Assembly (NCBI GenBank): GCA_016200895.1
Contig: JACQDX010000081.1
Location: 1-44,169 of the forward strand
Source: Burkholderiales bacterium
GTDB taxonomy: Bacteria > Pseudomonadota > Gammaproteobacteria > Burkholderiales > Burkholderiaceae_D
DNA: 44,169 nt
Reading direction: 5' to 3'
Shown here: piece by piece, positions 16,198 through 23,774 of the stretch
Layout of the letters: each line of letters starts with the position of its first letter
How positions within the stretch are numbered: position 1 is the first letter of the stretch
Program-made: the position numbers and the translations under genes
The notes under the pieces: model-generated
What the model saw: only the letters and a program-made list of their open reading frames with translations
Databases searched by the model: none
Told to the model about the DNA's origin: nothing

Positions 16198-16506
16198 ATG
16201 GGAAACAAGCAAGAAAACGGTACGATACTGGAACGTCAGGCGCAGAAGTTAAAACCGCCGTCCATGTATCAGGTAATTTTACTCAACGACGACTACACTC
16301 CTATGGAGTTTGTGGTGGCGATCGTTCAGGAATATTTTAATAAGGATCGTGAGACTGCCATGCAGATCATGCTCAAAGTGCACAGGGATGGCAAAGGGAT
16401 ATGCGGTGTTTATTCCAAGGATATTGCGTTGACCAAGGTGGAACTCGTTTTAACGCACGCTCGTAAGGCAGGACACCCCCTGCAATGTGTGATGGAGGAA
16501 GTATGA
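16198..16506 (+). CDS. clpS: ATP-dependent Clp protease adaptor ClpS
   Basis: 102 residues. The fold signature is complete: [20 protein letters not shown] with the substrate-pocket residues NDDYT, then the helix [20 protein letters not shown] and the C-terminal [17 protein letters not shown]. ClpS delivers N-degron substrates (Leu, Phe, Trp, Tyr at the N-terminus) to ClpA. The stop codon overlaps the clpA start (ATGA at 16503-16506), giving translational coupling. No ribosome-binding site precedes its ATG. Confidence 0.97.
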   Translation: MGNKQENGTILERQAQKLKPPSMYQVILLNDDYTPMEFVVAIVQEYFNKDRETAMQIMLKVHRDGKGICGVYSKDIALTKVELVLTHARKAGHPLQCVMEEV

Positions 16507-18803
16507 TTGCGCAAGAACTGGAAGTTAGTTTGCACATGGCTTTTGTGGAGGCCAGGCAGGCTCGTTATGAATTCATCACGGTAGAGCACCTGTTGCTCGC
16601 CTTGCTGGATAACCCTTCTGCCGCGGAGGTGCTAAGAGCCTGCGCGGTCAATATTGAGGATTTGCGCAAAACCCTGGGTAATTTCATTACTGATAATACC
16701 CCCACCGTACCTGGCACCAATGAGGTTGATACCCAGCCTACACTTGGCTTCCAGCGTGTGATACAGCGCGCCATCATGCATGTGCAGTCGGCATCGAATG
16801 GCAAAAAAGAAGTCACTGGCGCAAATGTGCTGGTCGCTATCTTCGGTGAAAAGGATTCGCATGCTGTGTATTATTTACATCAGCAGGGTGTAACACGCCT
16901 CGATGTGGTGAACTTCATTTCGCACGGTGTGCGTAAGGACAGCCACAACGAAGTACCAAAATCACCTGAAAGCACGGAAGAAAACCAGGCTGAGGCACAA
17001 GCCAAGGAAAATCCGCTTGATCAGTTCACTCAGAATCTGAACAAGGCAGCCGCTGAAGGCAAGATAGATCCGCTGATTGGTCGCGACAATGAAGTTGAGC
17101 GCGTGATCCAGATTCTTTGCCGCCGTCGCAAAAATAATCCTTTGCTGGTGGGTGAGGCCGGTGTTGGTAAAACTGCCATCGCAGAGGGTTTGGCATGGCG
17201 TATCACCCAGAGTGATGTACCAGATATTCTGAATAATGCTGTCGTCTATTCCTTGGACATGGGCGCGTTGCTGGCCGGCACCAAATACCGGGGTGATTTC
17301 GAGTTGCGTCTCAAAGGTGTGCTCAAACAATTGAAAGACACACCCAACGGCATCCTGTTCATTGATGAAATCCATACCATCATTGGTGCTGGTTCAGCAT
17401 CTGGTGGTACGCTGGATGCGTCCAACCTCTTGAAACCAGCCTTGTCCAGCGGGCAGCTGAAGTGCATAGGTGCGACCACTTACACAGAATACCGTGGCGT
17501 CTTTGAAAAAGACCACGCCCTGGCGCGTCGCTTCCAGAAGATTGATGTCAATGAACCAACGGTTGAGCAAACTGTGCAAATTTTGCGTGGCTTGAAATCC
17601 AAGTTTGAAGAGCATCATAACGTCAAGTATTCTGCATCTGCACTGACGACTGCGGCAGAATTGTCGGCACGTTTCATCAATGACCGTCATTTGCCTGACA
17701 AGGCAATTGATGTCATCGACGAGGCAGGTGCTGCGCAGCGTATTTTGCCTAAGTCCAAGCAAAAGAAAACCATAGGCAAGGCCGATATCGAAGATATCAT
17801 TTCGAAAATCGCCCGTATTCCGCCACAGACTGTCAATCAGGATGACCGCAGCAAGCTGCAAACCATAGAGCGCGACTTGAAGAATGTGGTGTTTGGTCAG
17901 GAGCCAGCGATTGAAGCATTGGCATCATCTATCAAGATGGCGCGCGCAGGCCTGGGCAAGACTGACAAGCCTATCGGCTCCTTCCTGTTTTCCGGTCCTA
18001 CCGGTGTGGGTAAAACCGAGGTCGCCAAGCAACTGGCATTTACCCTGGGTATAGAGTTGATACGTTTTGACATGTCTGAATACATGGAACGTCATGCCGT
18101 CAGTCGCCTGATTGGTGCGCCTCCAGGTTATGTGGGCTTTGATCAAGGTGGTTTGATGACTGAAGCCATCACCAAAAAGCCGCACGCCGTGTTGTTGCTG
18201 GATGAAATTGAAAAAGCGCATCCTGATGTTTTCAACATCTTGTTGCAGGTGATGGACCATGGCACGTTAACAGATAACAACGGTCGTAAGGCAGATTTCC
18301 GCAATGTCATTATTATCATGACGACCAATGCGGGAGCCGAAAGTTTGCAAAAACGTTCTATCGGTTTCAACGACAGCAAAGAAGCTGGCGATGAAATGGC
18401 CGATATCAAACGTATGTTTACGCCTGAGTTCCGTAATCGTCTGGATGCGATTATCAGTTTCCGTGCACTCGATGAAGAGATCATCTTGCGTGTGGTTGAC
18501 AAGTTCCTCATGCAGCTCGAAGAGCAATTGCATGAGAAAAAAGTCGAAGCAACCTTTACTGATAATCTGCGTAAGTTCCTCGGTAAAAAAGGCTTTGATC
18601 CTTTGATGGGTGCCCGTCCTATGGCACGTTTGATACAGGATATGATACGTAAAGCCTTGGCGGATGAGCTCTTATTCGGTAAGCTGGTGACAGGCGGACG
18701 TGTGATTGTCGACCTTGATGATAAAGACCAGGTCAAACTGGAGTTTTCTGAAGGCGACGCCACCCCACCAGAGGCATCACAAGAGGTGGTCGAAGTCGAA
18801 TAA
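16503..18803 (+). CDS. clpA: ATP-dependent Clp protease ATP-binding subunit ClpA
   Basis: 766 residues from the ATG at 16503, with GAGGAAG just upstream inside clpS. The N-domain ([20 protein letters not shown]) binds ClpS. Two AAA+ modules follow: D1 with Walker A GEAGVGKT and Walker [11 protein letters not shown]2 with Walker A GPTGVGKT and Walker [13 protein letters not shown]; there is no ClpB-type middle domain. The hexamer unfolds substrates and feeds them to ClpP, which is not encoded here. The C-terminus continues with the family's [12 protein letters not shown] region and an acidic tail. A strong terminator follows. Confidence 0.97.
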   Translation: MIAQELEVSLHMAFVEARQARYEFITVEHLLLALLDNPSAAEVLRACAVNIEDLRKTLGNFITDNTPTVPGTNEVDTQPTLGFQRVIQRAIMHVQSASNGKKEVTGANVLVAIFGEKDSHAVYYLHQQGVTRLDVVNFISHGVRKDSHNEVPKSPESTEENQAEAQAKENPLDQFTQNLNKAAAEGKIDPLIGRDNEVERVIQILCRRRKNNPLLVGEAGVGKTAIAEGLAWRITQSDVPDILNNAVVYSLDMGALLAGTKYRGDFELRLKGVLKQLKDTPNGILFIDEIHTIIGAGSASGGTLDASNLLKPALSSGQLKCIGATTYTEYRGVFEKDHALARRFQKIDVNEPTVEQTVQILRGLKSKFEEHHNVKYSASALTTAAELSARFINDRHLPDKAIDVIDEAGAAQRILPKSKQKKTIGKADIEDIISKIARIPPQTVNQDDRSKLQTIERDLKNVVFGQEPAIEALASSIKMARAGLGKTDKPIGSFLFSGPTGVGKTEVAKQLAFTLGIELIRFDMSEYMERHAVSRLIGAPPGYVGFDQGGLMTEAITKKPHAVLLLDEIEKAHPDVFNILLQVMDHGTLTDNNGRKADFRNVIIIMTTNAGAESLQKRSIGFNDSKEAGDEMADIKRMFTPEFRNRLDAIISFRALDEEIILRVVDKFLMQLEEQLHEKKVEATFTDNLRKFLGKKGFDPLMGARPMARLIQDMIRKALADELLFGKLVTGGRVIVDLDDKDQVKLEFSEGDATPPEASQEVVEVE

Positions 18804-18818
18804 TTCCACCCTTGTCTG

Positions 18819-18842
18819 CCCCGGCTCCGGCCGGGGTTTTTC
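18819..18842 (+). terminator. clpSA operon terminator
   Basis: CCCCGG (18819-18824) pairs with CCGGGG (18831-18836), followed by TTTTT. Confidence 0.88.
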
Positions 18843-18880
18843 ATTAATGGCTGTACGCTTTTCGCGTGATGGAGACAAGT

Positions 18881-19159
18881 ATGGCAGGCCTGACACTACC
18901 CACATATGTACTTGAATATACAACTAAAACCATAGACGCAGTTCTGTCCCAGGCCGCACTGGAAGGAAATGAGGTTGAGGTGGATGTCTACGAACGTAGC
19001 GATGTCAGTAAGAAGCATGTAGCCTCAGGCAAGCGCATGAAAGGGGATGGCGACATGTTCCGCGTCTCTGTGACTACCGGTGCAGGCTCGCATAGCGATG
19101 ACTGGAGTTATACCATCTTGCGCGAATCGGCAGGACGCAGCCGCAAAATGAAAAAGTAG
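18881..19159 (+). CDS. small conserved-looking hypothetical protein
   Basis: 92 residues from the ATG at 18881 (MAGLTLPTYVLEYTTKTID), preferred over an ATG five codons earlier because GGAGA lies five bases upstream. No signal peptide or membrane segment; an acidic first half and a strongly basic C-terminus (SAGRSRKMKK). No family recognised. It sits between the clpA terminator and its own bidirectional terminator, so it is a single-gene unit. Confidence 0.7.
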   Translation: MAGLTLPTYVLEYTTKTIDAVLSQAALEGNEVEVDVYERSDVSKKHVASGKRMKGDGDMFRVSVTTGAGSHSDDWSYTILRESAGRSRKMKK

Positions 19160-19174
19160 TTGTAAAAATAAAAA

Positions 19175-19210
19175 AAAAGCCCGGCTCAGTTCAATCTGAT
19201 CCGGGCTTTT
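19175..19210. terminator. bidirectional terminator
   Basis: AAAAGCCCGG (19175-19184) pairs perfectly with CCGGGCTTTT (19201-19210), with A-run and T-run flanks; it separates the hypothetical gene from the convergent osmC-type gene. Confidence 0.88.
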
Positions 19211-19216
19211 GCTTTG

Positions 19217-19621
19217 TCAGCCTGCGCTGGTTTCTATGATGGGCGAGCTGGTGATGGTTTTATGCACTGGGCATTTTGCTGCGATGGCAATCAGTCTGTT
19301 GCGTTGTTCTTCAGTCAGTTCTGCGCCATGCAGTATGACTTGTTTCTTAAAGATATCCTGTACGCCTTCTTTGTGATGGGTCAATTTGACTTCAACCTTG
19401 TCCAATGGCCACTGATGCTGGCTGGCATACCAGCGCACGGTCATCGCTGTGCATTCACCCAGCGCAGCCGTCAGCAAATCAAAAGGAGCAGGGCCCAGAT
19501 TACCGCCGCCTGTATCCAGTGGTTCGTCACCCTTGATCAAATGGCCTGAGACATTGATGTCTACGGCAAAAGTATTTTCACCTGTTTCTGTGACATGGGC
19601 GGAGATGGTTTGATCTGACAT
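19217..19621 (-). CDS. OsmC family protein
   Basis: 134 residues from the ATG at 19621, where AGGGA stands seven bases upstream; the longer frame into the pirin gene lacks such a signal. Family features: GGGNLGPAPFDLLTAALGEC with the first redox Cys, and AAKCPVHKTI with the second. OsmC/Ohr proteins reduce organic hydroperoxides through a thiol pair in the cytoplasm. This one resembles the YhfA-like OsmC branch more than Ohr, so substrate is uncertain. It follows the pirin gene by 10 bp on the same strand; the two form an operon. Confidence 0.9.
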   Translation of the reverse strand: MSDQTISAHVTETGENTFAVDINVSGHLIKGDEPLDTGGGNLGPAPFDLLTAALGECTAMTVRWYASQHQWPLDKVEVKLTHHKEGVQDIFKKQVILHGAELTEEQRNRLIAIAAKCPVHKTITSSPIIETSAG

Positions 19622-19631
19622 ATAGTTGTCC

Positions 19632-20498
19632 CTATTCTGGTAATGGAATGAATTCATCGTCGCCTGGGACCTTGGCAAAGCGCCCGGCCTTCCAGTCAGC
19701 TTTTGCCCGTTCTATGCGTGCTTCTGAAGTGGATACAAAATTCCAGAAGATATAGCGTTGCTCAGGCAATGTTGCACCACCCAGCAACACCAGATGGGCA
19801 TCACTGGTGGCCGTAATGATAATGTCTGCACCTTCAACAAAGACTGGCATGGTGCGTTCCTGTATCACTTCCTCATCTATGCGTATCTGGCCTGATATCA
19901 AATACAGGGCGCGTTCAGCATATTCAGCTGGTACCTGCAATTGCGTACCAGCAGGCATTTTTGCCTCGACATAAAACAGCGGGCTAAAAATTTTGACGGG
20001 TGCCGTGTATCCATAGGCAGAACCGGCGATGAGTTTCAGCGTCACCTGGCCGATATCAAATACAGGCAGGCTTTCTGCCGCATGGTGATGGAATGAGGGT
20101 TCAACTTCTTCAAATTCTTTCGGCAAGGCCACCCAGCTTTGAAGGCCATGTACAGTACGTGTCTGCGCGCGCTGTGCGTCGCTATTGCGTTCCGAATGGG
20201 TGATGCCGCGACCTGCAGTCATCCAGTTGACAGCGCCTGCCAAGATCTCTTGTTCTGTACCCAGGCTGTCACGATGGAACATGCTGCCTTCAAACAGGTA
20301 AGTGACAGTCGCCAGACCTATATGCGGGTGCGGGCGTACATCCATGCCTTGCCCGGTTGTGAATTGTGCGGGACCCATATGATCAAGGAAGATGAATGGG
20401 CCAACCAGGTGCTGTTTGGCAAATGGCAAAATGCGCCCGACAGTAAAGCCGCCAAGGTCTTTTGTGCGTGCGGGTATGGTCAGACTGATGACGCTCAT
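19632..20498 (-). CDS. pirin family protein
   Basis: 288 residues from the ATG at 20498 (MSVISLTIPARTKDLGGFTV), with AAGGA nine bases upstream. The N-terminal cupin has the pirin motif: HMGPAQF, VRPHPHIGLATVTYLFEG and GITHSERN, giving the metal-binding His residues, and WVALPKEFEEVEPSFHHH in the linker. The C-terminal cupin follows. Characterised bacterial pirins include quercetin 2,3-dioxygenase (YhhW) and redox-related modulators; the role here is unknown. It leads a two-gene operon with the OsmC protein, which suggests an oxidative or electrophile stress function. Confidence 0.93.
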   Translation of the reverse strand: MSVISLTIPARTKDLGGFTVGRILPFAKQHLVGPFIFLDHMGPAQFTTGQGMDVRPHPHIGLATVTYLFEGSMFHRDSLGTEQEILAGAVNWMTAGRGITHSERNSDAQRAQTRTVHGLQSWVALPKEFEEVEPSFHHHAAESLPVFDIGQVTLKLIAGSAYGYTAPVKIFSPLFYVEAKMPAGTQLQVPAEYAERALYLISGQIRIDEEVIQERTMPVFVEGADIIITATSDAHLVLLGGATLPEQRYIFWNFVSTSEARIERAKADWKAGRFAKVPGDDEFIPLPE

Positions 20499-20819
20499 GG
20501 GTAATTCCTTTTTCAAAAGCGTTTTTAAGAATAGTCGCTTGATAATGTCATCGACAAGAATAGCAAGTGACAAAATTGTTTTGCATTTGCTATCGATTCT
20601 AAATCCAAAGCAAGTACTTTGTATTGCACTGCAAAAAAATCAATTCAAACTATTATATTTGATATAATTTTTGATGGTACGCGCCAAACCTCACGCACCA
20701 GACCTCGCGCGCCAAAGCTGCTGGTGGTGTCATTGATCCCGTATTGTATGTACTGCGCGGGTTTCATCTTATGCATCTTCATATTGATGCGACAAAAATC
20801 TCATTGGGAAACAGTAAAC
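20499..20819. other. divergent intergenic region, pirin / hydrolase
   Basis: A 321-bp AT-rich gap. A perfect TATAAT (20663-20668) on the plus strand could be the -10 of the hydrolase gene, though no good -35 stands in front of it. A short GC-rich stretch at about 20680-20720 has imperfect repeats of CGCGCCAAA. No gene is supported. Confidence 0.4.
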
Positions 20820-22784
20820 ATGCAGTTTCGGATAATGAATCAATCAAGACTGTTTTCTAGCACAGAGAGATTGTTCGGGATGATGGGGCGCTCGTTACGG
20901 TACCTTATTGGCGGGATAATTTTCTGTTGTTTGAATGCCTGCTCTTTCGTCAAATTGAATGACGAGGCAAAAGTTTTTTATTCATCAACGGTATTTGTCG
21001 GTACGGTATCCACTGATGCGCCCTGGGATAAACCTGTGGTGGTCGCTGCGTATACAAAACGTGATGGAAGACTGGAAATCGCCCACTACACTGTGCTGCA
21101 TGAACCCGGTGCCTATGAATTGATCGTACCCAAAGGGCAGTACAGTGTATTTGCCTTTGGTGACGCGAATGCTAACCTCAGGCTGGATGCTGGCGAGCCG
21201 GTTGGGCAATATGTGTCGCCATCAATTGAGGCTACAGGTACTGGTTTGGTCGCCGAACTCAATTTCGTGATTTCTTCTGCGGCGCAAATTGCTGTACCGA
21301 CAGGCACGTTGGTTGCTGAAGCACCAGCCAGTGCCAAGTTGCATAGTACACAGGTGGGTGCGATTGCTGAACTGGAGCAACCCATATTTTCGGCTGAATC
21401 TGGCAAGAGTGGTTATTGGGCACCAGTAGATTTTTTTAAAAAGGCCGGTGGCAATATTTATTTCCTGGATAAATATGATCCAGCCAAAACGCCTATCCTG
21501 TTTGTGCATGGTGTCGCAGGCTCACCGCAAGACTGGAAATATTTTTTTGAGCACCTGGACCGCAGCAAGTATCAGCCCTGGTTCTTTTATTATCCGTCCG
21601 GTGCTTCGCTTGATTCCATGTCGTATCTGCTGTACTGGAAGCTGGCGAATCTGCAGCGACGCTATCACTTCGATAAAATTTATTTTACTGCGCACAGTAT
21701 GGGCGGGATGGTCGTCCGTTCTTTCCTGAGTAATTACGGCGCGCAATTTCCGGCAATCAAATTGTTTGTCTCATTGTCCACGCCCTGGGGTGGCGACACC
21801 ATGGCTGATAATGGTGTCCGCTATTCGCCGGTGGTAGTGCCATCATGGAATGACATGCAGTCCAAAGGTCGTTTCGTACAAACCCTGTTTGAGAAACCAC
21901 TGCCGCCTGATCTGGATTATTACCTGTTCTTTGGTCATGGCGGCAGTTACAGCTTGCTGCATTCTGCCAATACCGACGGCAGCATTACCCTGGCCAGTGA
22001 GTTACGGGCAGATGCGCAAGCAGATGCCAGGATGGTCAAGGGCTTCAATGAAAGTCATGTTGGTATCTTGTCTTCGCCCGAGGTTTTTCGTCAATACACT
22101 GCCGTACTTGCTGCTGCTGACAAAAAAAATGCTGCGCAAACAGGCAAGGGTAGTAGCGGCAATTTGAGCGTTGCCTTTGTTTATGAAGTAAAAGGAAATG
22201 TACCCAAGTCTGACCCCTTGTTGTTACTGACTCCGACCGATAGCAAGCGTGAAAAAATATTGCTGCCTCTGAGTGCACGTGATAGCGGCACAGATCTGGG
22301 GTCTTTCCCACCAGGTGAATACATTGCAAGTGTCGTTGCTTATGGTTTTACAACTGTGCCCGCCAAAATTCCTGTAGTGATTGCCGCTGGCAAAAAAGCC
22401 GAGTTGAAATTCTCATTCGTGCCGCAAGGGGTACTGGCGGGCTATATAGGTGCAGAGATCAAGTCTGGTGACAATCCAGCTGGTAGTTTTCGCGCACTGC
22501 ATCAGCATATTCAGATAGAGTCCATCACACTAAGCGGGGAAAAAGAAAGCCGCACACTGACTGCCAAGGATGAAATCAAGGAGCGTGAGCTTGGCGCTGA
22601 CGCTTACCTGGCTGGCCGTGATTATAGCTTCCAGTCTTCGTTTTCTTTTGTTGGTCTGAAAGGAGGGGAGTATGAGTTACTCATCAAAGCCAAAGGCTAT
22701 CAGCCATACAAGCAAACTTATCAGATCATCCCGGGTCAATATGCTTACTTCAAGCCTATTGATTTGATTCCATTGAAAAACTGA
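20820..22784 (+). CDS. alpha/beta-hydrolase lipoprotein with beta-rich extensions
   Basis: 654 residues from ATG 20820 (GGGAAA eight bases upstream); an ATG at 20880 gives 634 residues and a more usual lipoprotein leader. The leader ends with the lipobox LNAC, so the protein is probably anchored in the membrane facing the periplasm. After a beta-rich domain comes an alpha/beta-hydrolase core: FVHGVAGSPQDW, nucleophile elbow TAHSMGGMV, then LSTPWGG; Asp in NTDGSIT and His in NESHVGI complete a Ser-Asp-His triad. About 200 further residues form C-terminal beta-sandwich-like segments (PPGEYIASVVAYG, LKGGEYELLIKAKGY) that resemble carboxypeptidase-regulatory-like folds. It is probably an esterase or lipase; substrate unknown. 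Confidence 0.85.
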   Translation: MQFRIMNQSRLFSSTERLFGMMGRSLRYLIGGIIFCCLNACSFVKLNDEAKVFYSSTVFVGTVSTDAPWDKPVVVAAYTKRDGRLEIAHYTVLHEPGAYELIVPKGQYSVFAFGDANANLRLDAGEPVGQYVSPSIEATGTGLVAELNFVISSAAQIAVPTGTLVAEAPASAKLHSTQVGAIAELEQPIFSAESGKSGYWAPVDFFKKAGGNIYFLDKYDPAKTPILFVHGVAGSPQDWKYFFEHLDRSKYQPWFFYYPSGASLDSMSYLLYWKLANLQRRYHFDKIYFTAHSMGGMVVRSFLSNYGAQFPAIKLFVSLSTPWGGDTMADNGVRYSPVVVPSWNDMQSKGRFVQTLFEKPLPPDLDYYLFFGHGGSYSLLHSANTDGSITLASELRADAQADARMVKGFNESHVGILSSPEVFRQYTAVLAAADKKNAAQTGKGSSGNLSVAFVYEVKGNVPKSDPLLLLTPTDSKREKILLPLSARDSGTDLGSFPPGEYIASVVAYGFTTVPAKIPVVIAAGKKAELKFSFVPQGVLAGYIGAEIKSGDNPAGSFRALHQHIQIESITLSGEKESRTLTAKDEIKERELGADAYLAGRDYSFQSSFSFVGLKGGEYELLIKAKGYQPYKQTYQIIPGQYAYFKPIDLIPLKN

Positions 22785-22808
22785 GCAGGTCCGTTTGCCT
22801 GCTTTTTA
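22784..22808 (+). terminator. hydrolase gene terminator
   Basis: AGCAGG (22784-22789) pairs with CCTGCT (22798-22803), followed by TTTT. The stem starts in the last base of the stop codon. Confidence 0.75.
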
Positions 22809-22838
22809 AATAGTCGTTTTACTTACCAGAGAACCATC

Positions 22839-23363
22839 ATGAAATTACTCGCCTTCGCCGCCAGCAGCAGCAAAAAATCCGTTAACAAACAACTGGTCAC
22901 TTACGCCGCTAATTTGCTTGCAGGGGCTGAGGTTGAAGTGCTGGATCTGAATGATTATGAATTGCCGCTATTCAGCGTTGATAAAGAAGCTGACTTGGGC
23001 AAGCCCGCACTGGCACAGGCTTTTCTGGACAAGATCGCTGCCAGTGATGCCATCCTGATTTCTTTTGCTGAGCACAATGGTTCTTATAGCGCCGCGTATA
23101 AAAACCTGTTCGACTGGTGCTCACGTGCCAATGGCAAGGTATTCCAGGGCAAGCCCATGGTCATGCTGTCGACTTCACCAGGGGCGCGCGGTGGGGCCAG
23201 TGTATTGGCCGCTGCCACAGGATCGGCACCTTTCTTTGGCGGGCAGTTGAAGGCGAGTTTGTCGGTGCCGACGTTTTATGAGAATTTTGATGTGGAAAAG
23301 CAGGAATTGAAGAATGAGGAATTGAAAGCCAAATTGCTAGCGGCGCTGGCAACTTTGGCTTGA
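22839..23363 (+). CDS. NADPH-dependent FMN reductase family protein
   Basis: 174 residues, flavodoxin-like fold. The phosphate-binding loop after beta-1 is FAASSSKKSVNKQL, and the flavin-contact loop AEHNGSYSAAYKNLFDW follows the family pattern (EYNgs..a.lKN..DW); STSPGARGG is the third FMN loop. Such enzymes reduce FMN, quinones or azo compounds with NAD(P)H in the cytoplasm. AGAGAACC is the only weak ribosome-binding signal. It is a single gene between the hydrolase terminator and a convergent operon. Confidence 0.92.
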   Translation: MKLLAFAASSSKKSVNKQLVTYAANLLAGAEVEVLDLNDYELPLFSVDKEADLGKPALAQAFLDKIAASDAILISFAEHNGSYSAAYKNLFDWCSRANGKVFQGKPMVMLSTSPGARGGASVLAAATGSAPFFGGQLKASLSVPTFYENFDVEKQELKNEELKAKLLAALATLA

Positions 23364-23437
23364 ATCTGGAGCTACCTGTTTTTGGAATCCTTCCGCTAAT
23401 TGTAAGGGAAATCTACTCCGGCTTGTCAGCAAGAGAA

Positions 23438-23464
23438 TGTTGGGGGCAATACTGGCCCCCAACA
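23438..23464. repeat. strong 10-bp-stem hairpin at the end of the ABC operon
   Basis: TGTTGGGGGC (23438-23447) pairs perfectly with GCCCCCAACA (23455-23464). It lies 13 bp beyond the stop of the small minus-strand gene. No T-run follows on either strand, so it is more likely an mRNA 3'-end stabiliser or imperfect terminator. Confidence 0.6.
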
Positions 23465-23477
23465 ATGATGCTGGCTT

Positions 23478-23591
23478 CTAACCGCCATGCACCATTTTGT
23501 GTATCAGCGTCAGATCAAAGTGATGTGCAGCGACGAATAAAGTAATCAGGAAAACGATGACGGCAATCGCAATGGTGGTAGATTTTTTCAT
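23478..23591 (-). CDS. 37-residue membrane peptide, last gene of the ABC operon
   Basis: Minus-strand frame from ATG 23591 to TAG 23478: MKKSTTIAIAVIVFLITLFV then AAHHFDLTLIHKMVHGG. GAAAG lies six bases upstream of the start. One transmembrane helix (about 5-22) is followed by a short His-containing tail. It begins 26 bp after the stop codon of the frame-restored permease, so it belongs to the same transcript. No homologue is recognised with certainty. It might be a small accessory subunit or regulator of the transporter; that is inference from position and from the membrane helix. Confidence 0.6.
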   Translation of the reverse strand: MKKSTTIAIAVIVFLITLFVAAHHFDLTLIHKMVHGG

Positions 23592-23617
23592 ATGATACTT
23601 TCAAAGAATAAAAGAGT

Positions 23618-23774
23618 TCAATGCGCAAAACTGGCGCGTATGCTTAAACGTGATGCTTTCCAGGCCGGATAAGCTGAAGCCAGAACAGCGCCACTTGTGA
23701 CGATCAATAACCATATCCACAAAGATTTTTGTGAGATGATCAGAGGGAAGGCTTCGTCAAATAGCAGATTGCCC
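23618..23774 (-). pseudogene. out-of-frame C-terminal end of the FtsX permease
   Basis: Reading one frame over from the annotated permease, this stretch encodes LGNLLFDEAFPLII, then LLIVTSGAVLASAYPAWKAS and RLSIRASFAH followed by TGA at 23620-23618. That is a textbook end of an FtsX-type permease: last transmembrane helix, then PAWKASRL. One extra T in the TTTT run at 23775-23778 (AAAA on the plus strand) would join it in frame and give 808 residues. Confidence 0.85.

Noticed and set aside
23438..23464. Rho-independent terminator for the ABC operon
   Set aside because: The stem is strong but neither strand has a T-run after it, so it is listed only as a hairpin.
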